From the NCBI GenBank assembly GCA_020638095.1, contig JACKJF010000003.1, positions 1,178,001 to 1,242,000 of the forward strand: a stretch of DNA of 64,000 bases, read 5' to 3'. The translations under genes were made by a program, and so were the position numbers. A model generated the notes under the pieces. That model did not search any database. It was not told the DNA's origin and saw only the letters and a program-made list of their open reading frames with translations. The stretch's first letter is position 1, and each line of letters starts with the position of its first letter. Shown here one piece after another: positions 1 to 7,631 of the stretch. The stretch comes from Hyphomicrobiaceae bacterium. Its GTDB lineage: Bacteria > Pseudomonadota > Alphaproteobacteria > Rhizobiales > Devosiaceae.

Positions 1-1
1 C

Positions 2-424
2 CATGTCGGCACAATGGGATATGGCAAGATGGAGGGCGATGCGTCCGACACGATCATTGCACACCAGATCACCGAAGACAGCGTCAACGGACCCTACTAC
101 CACCAGGAATGGCTGGGCATGAACCCGACGACCCCGATCATTTCGGGCGGCATGAATGCCCTTCGTATGCCCGGCTTCTTCGCGAACCTCGGCCATTCGA
201 ACCTGATCATGACGGCCGGCGGCGGATCGTTCGGCCATATCGACGGGCCGGTCGCGGGTGCAACTTCACTCCGTCAGGCGGAGATGTGCTGGCGCGAGGG
301 AGCCGATCCGGTTGAGTTCGCCAAGGGACACGGGGAATTCGCCCGCGCCTTTGAAAGCTTCCCGAACGATGCCGACAAGCTCTATCCGGGCTGGCGCGAC
401 AGACTCGGCGTGGCGGCCGCCTAG
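2..424 (+). CDS. cbbM: Form II ribulose-bisphosphate carboxylase, C-terminal part
   Basis: This is the C-terminal end of form II RuBisCO, the CO2-fixing enzyme of the Calvin cycle. The reading frame is open from base 2, so the gene begins outside the window and only about 140 residues are seen. Visible family signatures are [10 protein letters not shown] near the start, [27 protein letters not shown] (the phosphate-binding loop region) and [16 protein letters not shown] near the end, all characteristic of CbbM rather than form I CbbL. The next gene is ribulose-phosphate epimerase on the same strand, followed by CbbY and a phosphoglycolate phosphatase, which makes a cbb operon. The family is clear; the full length and start cannot be judged. 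Confidence 0.95.
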   Translation, partial: HVGTMGYGKMEGDASDTIIAHQITEDSVNGPYYHQEWLGMNPTTPIISGGMNALRMPGFFANLGHSNLIMTAGGGSFGHIDGPVAGATSLRQAEMCWREGADPVEFAKGHGEFARAFESFPNDADKLYPGWRDRLGVAAA

Positions 425-498
425 ACTGGTTCAATAACGATCGGACGGCGACGTCAGTTGCCGTCCGCGACCCAGGGATGTCGCGGAGGAGAAAGACC

Positions 499-1188
499 AT
501 GTTCGACCGTTCCATCAAGATCGCGCCGTCGATCCTTTCGGCCGACTTTGCCAATTTCGGCGCTGAGATCCGCGCCATCGAGGCCGAGGGTGCCGACTGG
601 GTCCATGTTGACGTCATGGACGGACACTTCGTGCCGAACCTGACTTTTGGCCCGCCGGCCGTCGCCGCGTTTCGCCCGCATGTGAAGACCTTCATGGACG
701 TTCACCTGATGATCGCGCCGGTCGATCCCTATATCGAGGCCTACGCCAAGGCGGGGGCCGACATGATCACCGCCCATGTTGAGGCAGGTCCGCACATTCA
801 CCGCACCCTGCAGGCGATCAGGGCAACCGGAAAGATGGCGGGTGTCTCCCTCAACCCGGGCACGCCGGCCGAAAGCATCTCTGACATTCTCGACCTGACC
901 GACATGGTGCTGGTCATGAGCGTCAACCCCGGCTTTGGCGGGCAGAAATTCATCCCGACCGCGATCGAGAAGGTGCGCAAGGTGCGCCAGATGATCGGCG
1001 ACCGGCCGATCCACATTCAGGTCGATGGCGGCGTCGATCCAACTACGGTCGGCCCGCTTGTCGCGGCGGGGGCCGACTGTTTCGTTGCGGGCTCGGCGGT
1101 GTTCAAGGGCGGTTCGGTCGACAAGCCGGAAGTCTATGGCCAGAACATCCGCGCCATCCGCGAGGCGGCACTCAAGGCGATCGGGTAG
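499..1188 (+). CDS. rpe: Ribulose-phosphate 3-epimerase
   Basis: Interconverts ribulose 5-phosphate and xylulose 5-phosphate in the Calvin and pentose phosphate cycles. The 229-residue TIM barrel shows [14 protein letters not shown] at the N-terminus, [16 protein letters not shown] (metal and substrate ligands), NPGFGGQKF, and VDGGV near the C-terminus, all standard for Rpe. The start at 499 is chosen because a GGAGGAG Shine-Dalgarno lies at about 485-491. An in-frame ATG at 478 would place that motif inside the gene. It sits 75 bases after cbbM and 4 bases before cbbY, so it is the cbbE copy of the Calvin operon. Confidence 0.96.
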   Translation: MFDRSIKIAPSILSADFANFGAEIRAIEAEGADWVHVDVMDGHFVPNLTFGPPAVAAFRPHVKTFMDVHLMIAPVDPYIEAYAKAGADMITAHVEAGPHIHRTLQAIRATGKMAGVSLNPGTPAESISDILDLTDMVLVMSVNPGFGGQKFIPTAIEKVRKVRQMIGDRPIHIQVDGGVDPTTVGPLVAAGADCFVAGSAVFKGGSVDKPEVYGQNIRAIREAALKAIG

Positions 1189-1192
1189 CGCG

Positions 1193-1888
1193 ATGCAGCT
1201 CAAAGCCCTCATTTTCGACGTGGATGGCACGCTTGCGGAAACCGAGGAGGCGCACCGCCGGGCCTTCAACGAAACCTTCGCCGATCATGGTCTGATCTGG
1301 AGTTGGAGTGTCGACGACTACCGGGAGCTGCTCAAAACGACCGGAGGCAAGGAACGTATCCGTGCCTATGCCAACTCAATCGGCCTAGTGCTCGACGACG
1401 ATCTTGTTCGGCGCCTCCATGCCGACAAGACCCGCCGTTACGGCGAGTTGATCGCGACTGGCACGGTGGGGCTTCGCCCCGGCATTGCCGAACTCATCGC
1501 CGACGCCGCAGCCACCGGCATACGTCTTGCGGTCGCAACCACCACTAACCGGCCAAATGTCGATGCGTTGATCGAAGCGACCTTCGGCAAAGCCGCCGAC
1601 AAGGTCTTCGAAGTGATTGCCGCCGGCGATGACGTGCGGGCCAAGAAACCGGCGCCCGACGTCTACCAGTTGGCGCTGCGGGAACTTGGCCTGCCACCGG
1701 CCGTCTGTCTCGCCTTCGAGGATTCGCAGAACGGCCTCAAATCCGCCAATGGCGCCGGCCTTGCCACCGTGATATCCCCAAGCCGTTACACGCGGGGCGA
1801 GGATTTCAGTGGCGCGCTCGCCGTCCTTGATGACCTTCGGCCCGTTTCATCGATCGAGAAACTCCAGAACCTTCTGATCCCAGCATGA
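1193..1888 (+). CDS. cbbY: HAD-family sugar phosphatase CbbY
   Basis: HAD-superfamily hydrolase of 231 residues. CbbY proteins dephosphorylate xylulose 1,5-bisphosphate, a misfire inhibitor of RuBisCO. Motif I FDVDGTLAETEE carries the nucleophile Asp and general acid Asp, the following AHRRAFNETF matches the CbbY cap region, and VATTTNRPN (motif II), KKPAPDVY (motif III Lys) and FEDSQNG (motif IV) follow in order. The ATG at 1193 starts right after the rpe stop, and its end overlaps the next gene by 4 bases (ATGA), which indicates translational coupling. The substrate is inferred from family and operon position. Confidence 0.92.
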   Translation: MQLKALIFDVDGTLAETEEAHRRAFNETFADHGLIWSWSVDDYRELLKTTGGKERIRAYANSIGLVLDDDLVRRLHADKTRRYGELIATGTVGLRPGIAELIADAAATGIRLAVATTTNRPNVDALIEATFGKAADKVFEVIAAGDDVRAKKPAPDVYQLALRELGLPPAVCLAFEDSQNGLKSANGAGLATVISPSRYTRGEDFSGALAVLDDLRPVSSIEKLQNLLIPA

Positions 1889-2580
1889 ACCCGCAAGAAA
1901 ACGCCTCCTGGCCCAAGGCCGTCCTGTTCGATCTCGACGGCACGCTGATCGACTCGGTCCCCGATCTGGCCGCAGCAGTCAACCAGGTGCTCGAGGAAAA
2001 CGGGCATAGTCCGCTTGAGGTCAGCGAAGTGCGGGTGATGATCGGCCATGGTGTCGGCAAGCTGGTCGAGCGCGCCTTCGCCGCCCGGGGGGTTGCCCTG
2101 GACGACGGGACACTGAGCCCGTTGGTCGACCGCATGATGCACTTCTACATGAACGACCTCACCAGCCGCACCACCATGCTCCCAGGCGCCAGGACCACCC
2201 TGACTGCCCATTGCCGCGGCGGCGTCAAGACCGGGGTCATTACCAACAAGCCGCAACGCGCGGCGGAGGGAATCATCGCCCATTTTGGCCTCGATGCCTG
2301 CATCGATTTGGTGCTCGGCGGAGACTCGGTTCCCAACAAGAAACCGCATCCTGACCTCGTGACGACCGCGCTCAAGCGCTTGGATGTGGATCCCGCAGAC
2401 GCACTCGTCGTTGGCGATAGCGCCGCCGACGTGGGTGCGGCCCGCGCTGCCGGTGTCAGGGTGATTCTCGTCGAGGGCGGCTACACGGCCGAACATGCCG
2501 GCGGGCTCGGTGCCGACTTGACTGTCGTTACCCTGGCGGATTTGCCGGAAGCCGTGGCGACGTTGGCGTCGCGCACCTGA
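1885..2580 (+). CDS. gph: Phosphoglycolate phosphatase
   Basis: HAD-family phosphatase of 231 residues that hydrolyses 2-phosphoglycolate made by RuBisCO oxygenation. Motif I is FDLDGTLIDSVPDL, the typical Gph/CbbZ form. GVITNKPQ is motif II, NKKPHPD motif III and VVGDSAADVGAARAAG motif IV. It starts inside the cbbY stop codon (ATGA overlap) and ends the cbb operon. After it the DNA changes to the regulatory region of the sulfur island. Confidence 0.94.
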   Translation: MNPQENASWPKAVLFDLDGTLIDSVPDLAAAVNQVLEENGHSPLEVSEVRVMIGHGVGKLVERAFAARGVALDDGTLSPLVDRMMHFYMNDLTSRTTMLPGARTTLTAHCRGGVKTGVITNKPQRAAEGIIAHFGLDACIDLVLGGDSVPNKKPHPDLVTTALKRLDVDPADALVVGDSAADVGAARAAGVRVILVEGGYTAEHAGGLGADLTVVTLADLPEAVATLASRT

Positions 2581-2673
2581 CAAAAGCGGTCTGAGCCCCT
2601 CCGTTCAGGTCAACTTGCCCGGGAATCAGCGGCAGAGACTTCATGCCACGTTCCGGCGCCATCGCGCGATTCG

Positions 2674-2687
2674 TTGATTTTGATCAA
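2674..2687. promoter_or_regulatory. FNR/FixK-type box (TTGAT-N4-ATCAA)
   Basis: The sequence TTGATTTTGATCAA is a perfect match to the FNR/FixK/DNR consensus TTGATNNNNATCAA. Its centre lies about 60 bases before the predicted start site of the ArsR-type regulator (promoter at 2706-2734), which is where CRP/FNR proteins act as class I activators. Binding is inferred from the pattern only. Confidence 0.55.
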
Positions 2688-2705
2688 ACACGCCCGCGAC
2701 CCGCT

Positions 2706-2734
2706 TTGACAAAATCATTAGCGAAAGTTGAAAT
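2706..2734 (+). promoter_or_regulatory. Candidate sigma70 promoter of the ArsR-type regulator
   Basis: TTGACA at 2706-2711 matches the -35 consensus exactly. After a 17-base spacer, TGAAAT at 2729-2734 is a weak -10 (4 of 6). It would start transcription near 2741, upstream of the regulator gene. The -10 match is poor, so this remains tentative. Confidence 0.35.
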
Positions 2735-2819
2735 ACGGGCTAGACCTATGGCAAAATGGCGGTCGGTGCAGACCGGTGCGAATGAGCCGGGTGCGGTGCA
2801 GGACAAAAAGGGACAACAA

Positions 2820-3179
2820 TTGGATCAGGCACTTTTGGAAGAGCCAGTCAGAAGCGCGAAGGCCGCATTGGGCGTTGACGTCGATTCGTCTCAAATGTTG
2901 GTCAATGCGCGCAAGACCACGGATTTCCTCAAATCGCTGTCGCATCCGATGCGGCTGGTGATTCTCTGCCGCCTGGCCGAGGGCGGGACGCGGGTCAACG
3001 AGCTGGAAACGGTCCTCGACATGCCACAGGCCGCCGTCTCCAAGCAGCTGAGCCGCCTGCGCGATGAAAATCTCGTCAAGGCAACCCGTCAAGGCAGGTT
3101 CATGGTCTATGAGCTTGCCGATGACCGCGCACGCCGGGTCGTCCAGACCCTTTACGAGGAATTCTGCGTCCGCGACTGA
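2820..3179 (+). CDS. ArsR-family sulfane-sulfur-responsive repressor (sHdrR/SqrR/BigR type)
   Basis: Winged-helix ArsR-family regulator next to the sHdr operon. Read from a TTG at 2820 it has 119 residues. The HTH is around residues 56-85 (ELETVLDMPQAAVSKQLSRL). There are exactly two cysteines in this form, C50 (VILCRL) and C116 (YEEFC). They are 66 residues apart, the same spacing as C41/C107 in SqrR and C42/C108 in BigR, where a polysulfide bridge forms and releases DNA. The TTG is preceded by AAGGGA at a good distance and gives the usual family length. An ATG at 2748 without a clear ribosome site would add 24 unconserved residues. A likely target is the minus-strand sulfur operon. The function as sulfur sensor is inference from the cysteines and context. 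Confidence 0.8.
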   Translation: MDQALLEEPVRSAKAALGVDVDSSQMLVNARKTTDFLKSLSHPMRLVILCRLAEGGTRVNELETVLDMPQAAVSKQLSRLRDENLVKATRQGRFMVYELADDRARRVVQTLYEEFCVRD

Positions 3180-3237
3180 CGCCCGCGTCACGCTCTGCAC
3201 GTGGCGGCGGCCGCCTTTATGAATGGTCGCGAACAAA

Positions 3238-3272
3238 GCAAAACCCCACGGCCTCGCGGCCATGGGGTTTTT
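3238..3272. terminator. Bidirectional terminator between the regulator and tusA
   Basis: A strong hairpin pairs AAACCCCA with TGGGGTTT, with an inner GGCC/GGCC stem, A-rich sequence on the left and a T-run on the right. Two converging genes end on either side (ArsR at 3179, tusA at 3291), so it can stop transcription both ways. Confidence 0.8.
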
Positions 3273-3290
3273 CAACTTCACAGGTCGCGA

Positions 3291-3518
3291 TCAGCCGGTG
3301 TGGCGGATCAGGAACCGGAATGTGCTGCCATCCTGTCCGCTTTCGACCAGCTCGTTGCCGGTCGTGCGGCAGAAGGCCTCGAAGTCCTTCACCGAACCAG
3401 GGTCGGTTGCCAGGATTTCCAGAGTCCCGCCGGTCGGCACTTCCTTGAGCGCCTTCTTGGCTTTGAGGATGGGCAATGGGCAATTGAGGCCCTTTGCGTC
3501 GAGAGTCTGGTCAGGCAT
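3291..3518 (-). CDS. tusA: Sulfur carrier protein TusA
   Basis: TusA/SirA-family sulfur carrier of 75 residues. C13 in the CPLP motif (LNCPLPILKAKKAL) is the sulfur-accepting cysteine. In sulfur oxidisers TusA passes persulfide sulfur between rhodanese, DsrE-type proteins and the sHdr complex. It is the last gene of the minus-strand sulfur cluster, 12 bases after the dsrE stop, and is followed by the bidirectional hairpin at 3238-3272. A second cysteine (C49, EAFC) is present, as in many homologues. Confidence 0.93.
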   Translation of the reverse strand: MPDQTLDAKGLNCPLPILKAKKALKEVPTGGTLEILATDPGSVKDFEAFCRTTGNELVESGQDGSTFRFLIRHTG

Positions 3519-3530
3519 TTGGATTTCTCC

Positions 3531-4022
3531 CTAGATATAAAGGTTGATGTCGCTCTGCTGGGCAACATCGATGTAGCTGGCGGCACCGCCGAGCACCGGA
3601 CCGTCGATCATGTCTTCGCGCTTGTATTCGAAAAGGTCCATGGTCATCTGGCATGCGATCATCTTGACTTCCGCCTCGACGGCCAGTTCGCGCAGTTCCT
3701 CGATCGAGGCAACGCCTTTCTTCTTGATCATGTCGCGCATCATGTTGCTGGTCAGGCCGGTCATGCCCGGCAGGGCCGCCATGATGTTTGGCATGGCCAT
3801 GTGCCCGCCGCCCATCGGCATTTCCATCGCAGGATTGCCAAGCGTCGACACCTTGAGGTTGAGGTCCTTCTTGAGAAGCCCAAGACCATAGAAGGTGAAG
3901 AACATGGTCACGTCGAGCCCCATCGCGGCGGCGGTCGTGGCCAGAATAAACGGCGGATAGGCCCAGTCGAGCGTGCCCTTGGTCACAATCATCGACATGG
4001 TTTTTGCATTCGTTTCGCTCAT
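3531..4022 (-). CDS. DsrE-family sulfurtransferase
   Basis: DsrE/DsrF/DrsH-like protein of 163 residues. C124 in KMIACQMTMDL sits at the conserved active-site position of the DsrE3 group. The central segment (residues 66-90) is rich in Met, Gly and Pro, an insertion also seen in DsrE3A-like proteins. The start at 4022 has a textbook AAGGAGG ribosome site; an in-frame ATG seven codons upstream (4043) has none. It is paired with tusA and probably moves sulfur to or from it. A separate inverted repeat upstream (4103-4120) suggests its own promoter apart from the sHdr genes. The subgroup is a judgement from motif position. Confidence 0.87.
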   Translation of the reverse strand: MSETNAKTMSMIVTKGTLDWAYPPFILATTAAAMGLDVTMFFTFYGLGLLKKDLNLKVSTLGNPAMEMPMGGGHMAMPNIMAALPGMTGLTSNMMRDMIKKKGVASIEELRELAVEAEVKMIACQMTMDLFEYKREDMIDGPVLGGAASYIDVAQQSDINLYI

Positions 4023-4102
4023 AATTCCCTCCTTCCTGATCATCAGGATCAGACAGGCAGCAAGAGCAGGACTGCCAAGTTCGATAAATTCAGTCTACGT
4101 TA

Positions 4103-4120
4103 TATGTCGCGATTGACATA
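4103..4120. promoter_or_regulatory. Inverted repeat, candidate operator of dsrE-tusA
   Basis: TATGTC-N6-GACATA is a perfect 6+6 inverted repeat in the 131-base gap between lbpA and dsrE. It is a plausible site for the ArsR-type repressor encoded at 2820-3179. It shares only the short stretch RCATAC with the boxes at 11265 and 13217, so identity of the binding protein is uncertain. Confidence 0.45.
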
Positions 4121-4153
4121 CTCACAATTTCGTAACTTCTGCAACAGGCCGCG

Positions 4154-4597
4154 TCAGGCCGCGCATCCTGCGAATTCATCGGCGGCCATCTTGGCTTCAT
4201 AGGGGCCCGCGACGGACCCACCCGGGGTCAGCATGCCTTTGGCGCCGCTATAGTCGGCAGGTTTCACCTTCACCATCCAGCCCGCGCCATAGGTGTCGGA
4301 ATTGGCCAGCTTCGGTTCGCCGGTCAGATTGTCGTTGACCTCGGTAATCTCGGCGTCGAACCCGAGCTTTGCCGGACCCACCCACTTGCCGGACTCAATC
4401 GTCGCGCAGGACTTGCCCGCCTTGATTTCCTTGCCGGCGCGCTTTGCCGTGAAGGCTACCAGCTGCCCAGCCATGCCGGTCGCGATGGCGGTCATGCCAA
4501 CCGTGAAGGTCTCGTCGCCATTGTCGCGATACCAAAGATTGTTTTCGACGTCATAAAGCAGATCGTCGGGAAGCTCACATCCGCGAACAACAGGCAT
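4154..4597 (-). CDS. lbpA: Lipoate-binding protein of the sHdr system (LbpA, GcvH-like)
   Basis: GcvH-like lipoyl-domain protein of 147 residues. The lipoylated lysine is K71 in TIESGKWVGPAK, matching the ESVK motif of glycine-cleavage H protein. There are no other glycine-cleavage genes here. Its neighbours are sHdr subunits, which marks it as the dedicated sulfur-oxidation LbpA that carries sulfur intermediates on lipoamide. The ATG at 4597 has a GGAG ribosome site seven bases upstream. The lipoate ligase at 12108-13184 is the likely modifying enzyme. Confidence 0.92.
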   Translation of the reverse strand: MPVVRGCELPDDLLYDVENNLWYRDNGDETFTVGMTAIATGMAGQLVAFTAKRAGKEIKAGKSCATIESGKWVGPAKLGFDAEITEVNDNLTGEPKLANSDTYGAGWMVKVKPADYSGAKGMLTPGGSVAGPYEAKMAADEFAGCAA

Positions 4598-4613
4598 TTT
4601 CGATCTCCATTTT

Positions 4614-5081
4614 TCATACGTTCTGGCGGGGATCCAGCAATTCTGCCTGACGGATGGGCCGCGACGAACAGCAGAAATCCCCAAGGCCCGATTCTTCGAG
4701 CTTGCCGCCGACGAACAGGGCCAGATGCTTGAGTATCATCGCAGCCATGCGGATGCGTTGACCCCGATCAACATCGTTCGGTTCCAGTACTATGAGATTG
4801 TAGTGGTAGACAAGTTCCCGGCACGTTTCCCTGCAGGCATTGAAGCTCGGATTGCCCCGGGCCGCCTGCTTGTGAAGCGCGAGAAGCCGGAACCCCTCGC
4901 TCTTGTTTTCGGTTGGCACCGTTTCGTGCGCTTCGAGCCAGGTGCAAAGAATGGTCTCGCCATACTCGAGCAGGGCTAGCGCTTCGAGCTCGCCGAAGTC
5001 TCCCAATTCCGCGTCTGCGCGCCGGGACAGCCCGTCCGCAAACGTCACGATATCGGCGAAGGGAGCCTCAGGCCGGTCCAT
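4614..5081 (-). CDS. Conserved hypothetical protein of the sHdr operon
   Basis: A 155-residue soluble protein of unknown function, with no signal peptide or membrane segment. Its start overlaps the stop of sHdrB2 by one base, and lbpA follows after 16 bases, so it is translationally coupled in the operon. It contains cysteines at ILCTW, NACRETC and a CCSS motif near the C-terminus. The sequence is mostly helical in character, with a long Leu/Ala/Glu-rich stretch. A small hypothetical gene between shdrB2 and lbpA is also known in Hyphomicrobium-type clusters. A role in sulfur transfer or LbpA docking would be only a guess. Confidence 0.75.
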   Translation of the reverse strand: MDRPEAPFADIVTFADGLSRRADAELGDFGELEALALLEYGETILCTWLEAHETVPTENKSEGFRLLALHKQAARGNPSFNACRETCRELVYHYNLIVLEPNDVDRGQRIRMAAMILKHLALFVGGKLEESGLGDFCCSSRPIRQAELLDPRQNV

Positions 5082-6007
5082 CAGGCCAGGCCTTTTTCCT
5101 TGATCAGGCTGCGCGAGTCCGAAAAGTTTTCGTTCACGCCGACTTCGTTCGGCGAAAGGCCCATGGCCATGCCGAGCAACTGCGTGAAGTAGAGGACCTT
5201 CACGTTCGTCTTGCGCCCCAGAACCTTTTCGGCCCGGACCTGGTGCATCTCAAGACCGGTGTGGCAGGTCGGGCATTCCGTGGCGATCACGTCCGCGCCG
5301 CATGCCTCTGCAGTCTCGAGCAGGTTGAGCACCAGCTTGGTCGACGTGTCGCTGTCGGAAAGCGCATGGGCACCGCCGCAGCACGCGGTCTTGAGCGGAT
5401 AGTTGACATTCTCCGCCCCGGCCGCAGCCAGAAGATCGTCCATGAAATGCGGCTTCGATGTCGATTCCGTTTCCGGACCCTTGTCCTTTTCGGGGAAGAT
5501 GTGGCGCGGCCTTGTATACATGCAGCCGTAATAGTTGGCGACCTTCAGGCCCTTGAGCGAGTTCTTCACTCGCTCGGTAATGCCTTCCTCGCCAACCGAG
5601 TCCTTGATCCAGTCGAGCGCATGAATGGTTTCGACCTTGCCGGCCTCATAGGTCGTGTGGCCTGCCTTTGAGCTCAGCCGCGCATTGACCTCGACCGACT
5701 TGTCGTCGTGCGCGAGGTCGTATTCGGCCTTCTTGAGGTTGTGATAGCAGCCGTTGCAGGGCGCCATGACAGTGTCGAAGCCCATATCCTCGGCAATGGA
5801 AAGATTGCGCGCCGACAAATAGGTCTGGATCTTCGGGTCGACGTTCTTGACCTCCATCGCCCCGCAGCAGTTCCAGTTTTCGAGTTCGACCAGGTCGAGG
5901 CCGAGCTTCTTGCCCACCGCTTTTGTCGAGCGGTTATAGGCATGGCCGGTGCCTTCCAGGGCGCATCCCGGATAATAGGCGACCTTCTTGTGTTTACCCT
6001 TGGCCAT
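5081..6007 (-). CDS. shdrB2: sHdrB2, heterodisulfide-reductase-like CCG-domain subunit
   Basis: HdrB-like protein of 308 residues with two cysteine-rich CCG domains that bind noncubane [4Fe-4S] clusters. First domain: YYPGC (C15), WNCCGA (C47, C48) and APCNGC (C84, C87). Second domain: YYGCMYTRP, TACCGGAHA and TECPTCH. In the sHdr complex the B subunits are thought to handle sulfur bound to LbpA. It lies two bases after sHdrC2 and overlaps the following hypothetical gene by one base. Confidence 0.93.
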   Translation of the reverse strand: MAKGKHKKVAYYPGCALEGTGHAYNRSTKAVGKKLGLDLVELENWNCCGAMEVKNVDPKIQTYLSARNLSIAEDMGFDTVMAPCNGCYHNLKKAEYDLAHDDKSVEVNARLSSKAGHTTYEAGKVETIHALDWIKDSVGEEGITERVKNSLKGLKVANYYGCMYTRPRHIFPEKDKGPETESTSKPHFMDDLLAAAGAENVNYPLKTACCGGAHALSDSDTSTKLVLNLLETAEACGADVIATECPTCHTGLEMHQVRAEKVLGRKTNVKVLYFTQLLGMAMGLSPNEVGVNENFSDSRSLIKEKGLA

Positions 6008-6009
6008 TC

Positions 6010-6756
6010 TCAGTCGGCTCCCTTCGCATCAAGGTTCAAGGCCTTGTGGATTTCGGCATTGCGTTCTTCGACGTACTCGTTGATGGCGTCGCGTGCCCGG
6101 CCCCAGTCGCGGGTGCGCGGATGGAATACGGCGCCCCAGCCGAGCTTCATCAGGTAGAAAACCGGGAACCGCTTGACTAGGCCGGTGATGAGATGGACGA
6201 GCCAGGGCTGCGTCAGAGGCTGATTGGTGCGCTTGAAAAACTTCTGCAGCACCTTGCCTTCCTCGATCTTGCCGGTGTTGAAGACCTGCAGCGAGAACTC
6301 TTCGTCAAACACCATCGAAGGCTTCATTTCGGTGTAGCCCTTGAGTTCAAGCCAATGGGCCGTCGCCTTCATCACGCCTTCCGGATTGACGTCGCGCGGG
6401 CAGGCATAGGTGCACTTGTTGCAGCTCACGCACTGCCAGATGATGTCGCGGTCGCGCACCAGCTCTTCTTCGAGCCCCATGCGGATCAGGTAAATCCAGA
6501 AGCGCGGATTAAAGTCCGGATTGATCGCGTTGACGGTGCACGCATTGGTGCATGATCCGCATTGCCAGCAGCGGTGAATGTTTTCACCCCCGCCAATGGC
6601 CGCGATCTCCTCCTGCAGCTGTTCGTTGTAGTCCGGCACCGAGCGCCCTTCGATGAAGGTCGACCAGTGTCCCGACACATCCACCCCGTCAATGACGAGT
6701 TCCTCGTGTTCGACCAGGTTTTCCGGCCGGATGAGGCTTTTTTCGTGGATGGGCAT
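6010..6756 (-). CDS. shdrC2: sHdrC2, iron-sulfur electron-transfer subunit
   Basis: HdrC-like protein of 248 residues with two ferredoxin-type [4Fe-4S] sites: C63, C66, C69, C73 (CWQCGSCTNAC) and C109, C112, C115, C119 (CVSCNKCTYAC). It passes electrons between the B subunit and the flavin subunit sHdrA. The start codon overlaps the stop of the preceding gene by one base. The C-terminal half has no extra motif. It pairs with sHdrB2 immediately downstream. Confidence 0.93.
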   Translation of the reverse strand: MPIHEKSLIRPENLVEHEELVIDGVDVSGHWSTFIEGRSVPDYNEQLQEEIAAIGGGENIHRCWQCGSCTNACTVNAINPDFNPRFWIYLIRMGLEEELVRDRDIIWQCVSCNKCTYACPRDVNPEGVMKATAHWLELKGYTEMKPSMVFDEEFSLQVFNTGKIEEGKVLQKFFKRTNQPLTQPWLVHLITGLVKRFPVFYLMKLGWGAVFHPRTRDWGRARDAINEYVEERNAEIHKALNLDAKGAD

Positions 6757-7631
6757 TAGTGCACCTCCCCGCTTTCGATCAGATGAACATCGCCGAGCAC
6801 ATGTGCCGTGCCGTCGATGAGTTTCAGCCGCGTGCGCCCGCTTTGCGTATCCACGGCGTCGAGCCCGAGCATGCGCCGCGTGTGCGACATCGGATCACCG
6901 TCATTGGTGAAATCCGAACGCAGATATTGGCCGCCACGGTCGTTGATGTAGCCCGCGTAGATATGGGCGCACAAAAGATCGACATAGAACGGCAGGTCAC
7001 GGAAGACGCCATTCTCGCCAAGAAAGCTTTCGAGCTCCGTGCGAAGCGTCGTAAATGTCACGAACGTGTCCGGAACACTGATCTCGACCATGTCGATATT
7101 GTCGGCAAACCAGATCTCCCTCAGGACCCCGGTCGCAACCTTCTGGTCCCATATCCAGCGAGTCATCAGCGGATAGCGATCCGGCGCCACGAAATGGAGA
7201 ATTTCCGCGCCAAGATCGCGCATCCAGCGATGATCCTTGTCGTCCGGGAAAGAGGCGACGAAAACCGACAGCCGCGCATCGGCGCTGTCCGTATCTGTCC
7301 ATCCGTCGAGCAACAGGACCATGGCCCGCCGAAGGTTGGCAAAATCATTGTTGGCCAGCCACGACCCGATACGCCGGCGGACCGGTGTGATGAACGCGGC
7401 AAGGTCAAGGAATTCCTTTTCGGTCAGCTGGCTGACCTTGCCCCGCCCGAGCAGCTCCTCGAACAGCGAAGCCTTGAGGGCCAGCGCCCCGACATAGCGC
7501 TCGACGCCGCCGGTTGCCTCGGCCGATTTGACAAGATTTTCGAACGCACGGCGAAGCCGCGGTCCGCTGAGGTCCAGGTTGGGAACCTCAGCAACCGCAG
7601 GTGCTTCCGCCTTGCGCGAAAGGCCGAACAT
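6756..7631 (-). CDS. sHdr operon hypothetical protein (sHdrH position)
   Basis: A 291-residue cytoplasmic protein of unknown fold between sHdrA and sHdrC2, where sHdr clusters of sulfur oxidisers carry a conserved hypothetical gene. It has no signal peptide or membrane helices and only one cysteine (LLCAHIYAGY), so it is unlikely to bind an iron-sulfur cluster. Trp- and Asp-rich stretches occur in the middle (WIWDQK, EIWFADNIDMVEI). Both ends overlap their neighbours by one base, so it is made in step with the complex and is probably a subunit or assembly factor. The name follows gene order only. Confidence 0.78.
   Translation of the reverse strand: MFGLSRKAEAPAVAEVPNLDLSGPRLRRAFENLVKSAEATGGVERYVGALALKASLFEELLGRGKVSQLTEKEFLDLAAFITPVRRRIGSWLANNDFANLRRAMVLLLDGWTDTDSADARLSVFVASFPDDKDHRWMRDLGAEILHFVAPDRYPLMTRWIWDQKVATGVLREIWFADNIDMVEISVPDTFVTFTTLRTELESFLGENGVFRDLPFYVDLLCAHIYAGYINDRGGQYLRSDFTNDGDPMSHTRRMLGLDAVDTQSGRTRLKLIDGTAHVLGDVHLIESGEVH

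Noticed and set aside
454..1269. 271-codon minus-strand frame opposite rpe
   Set aside because: Shadow frame rich in Arg, His and Asp, opposite a strongly conserved epimerase.
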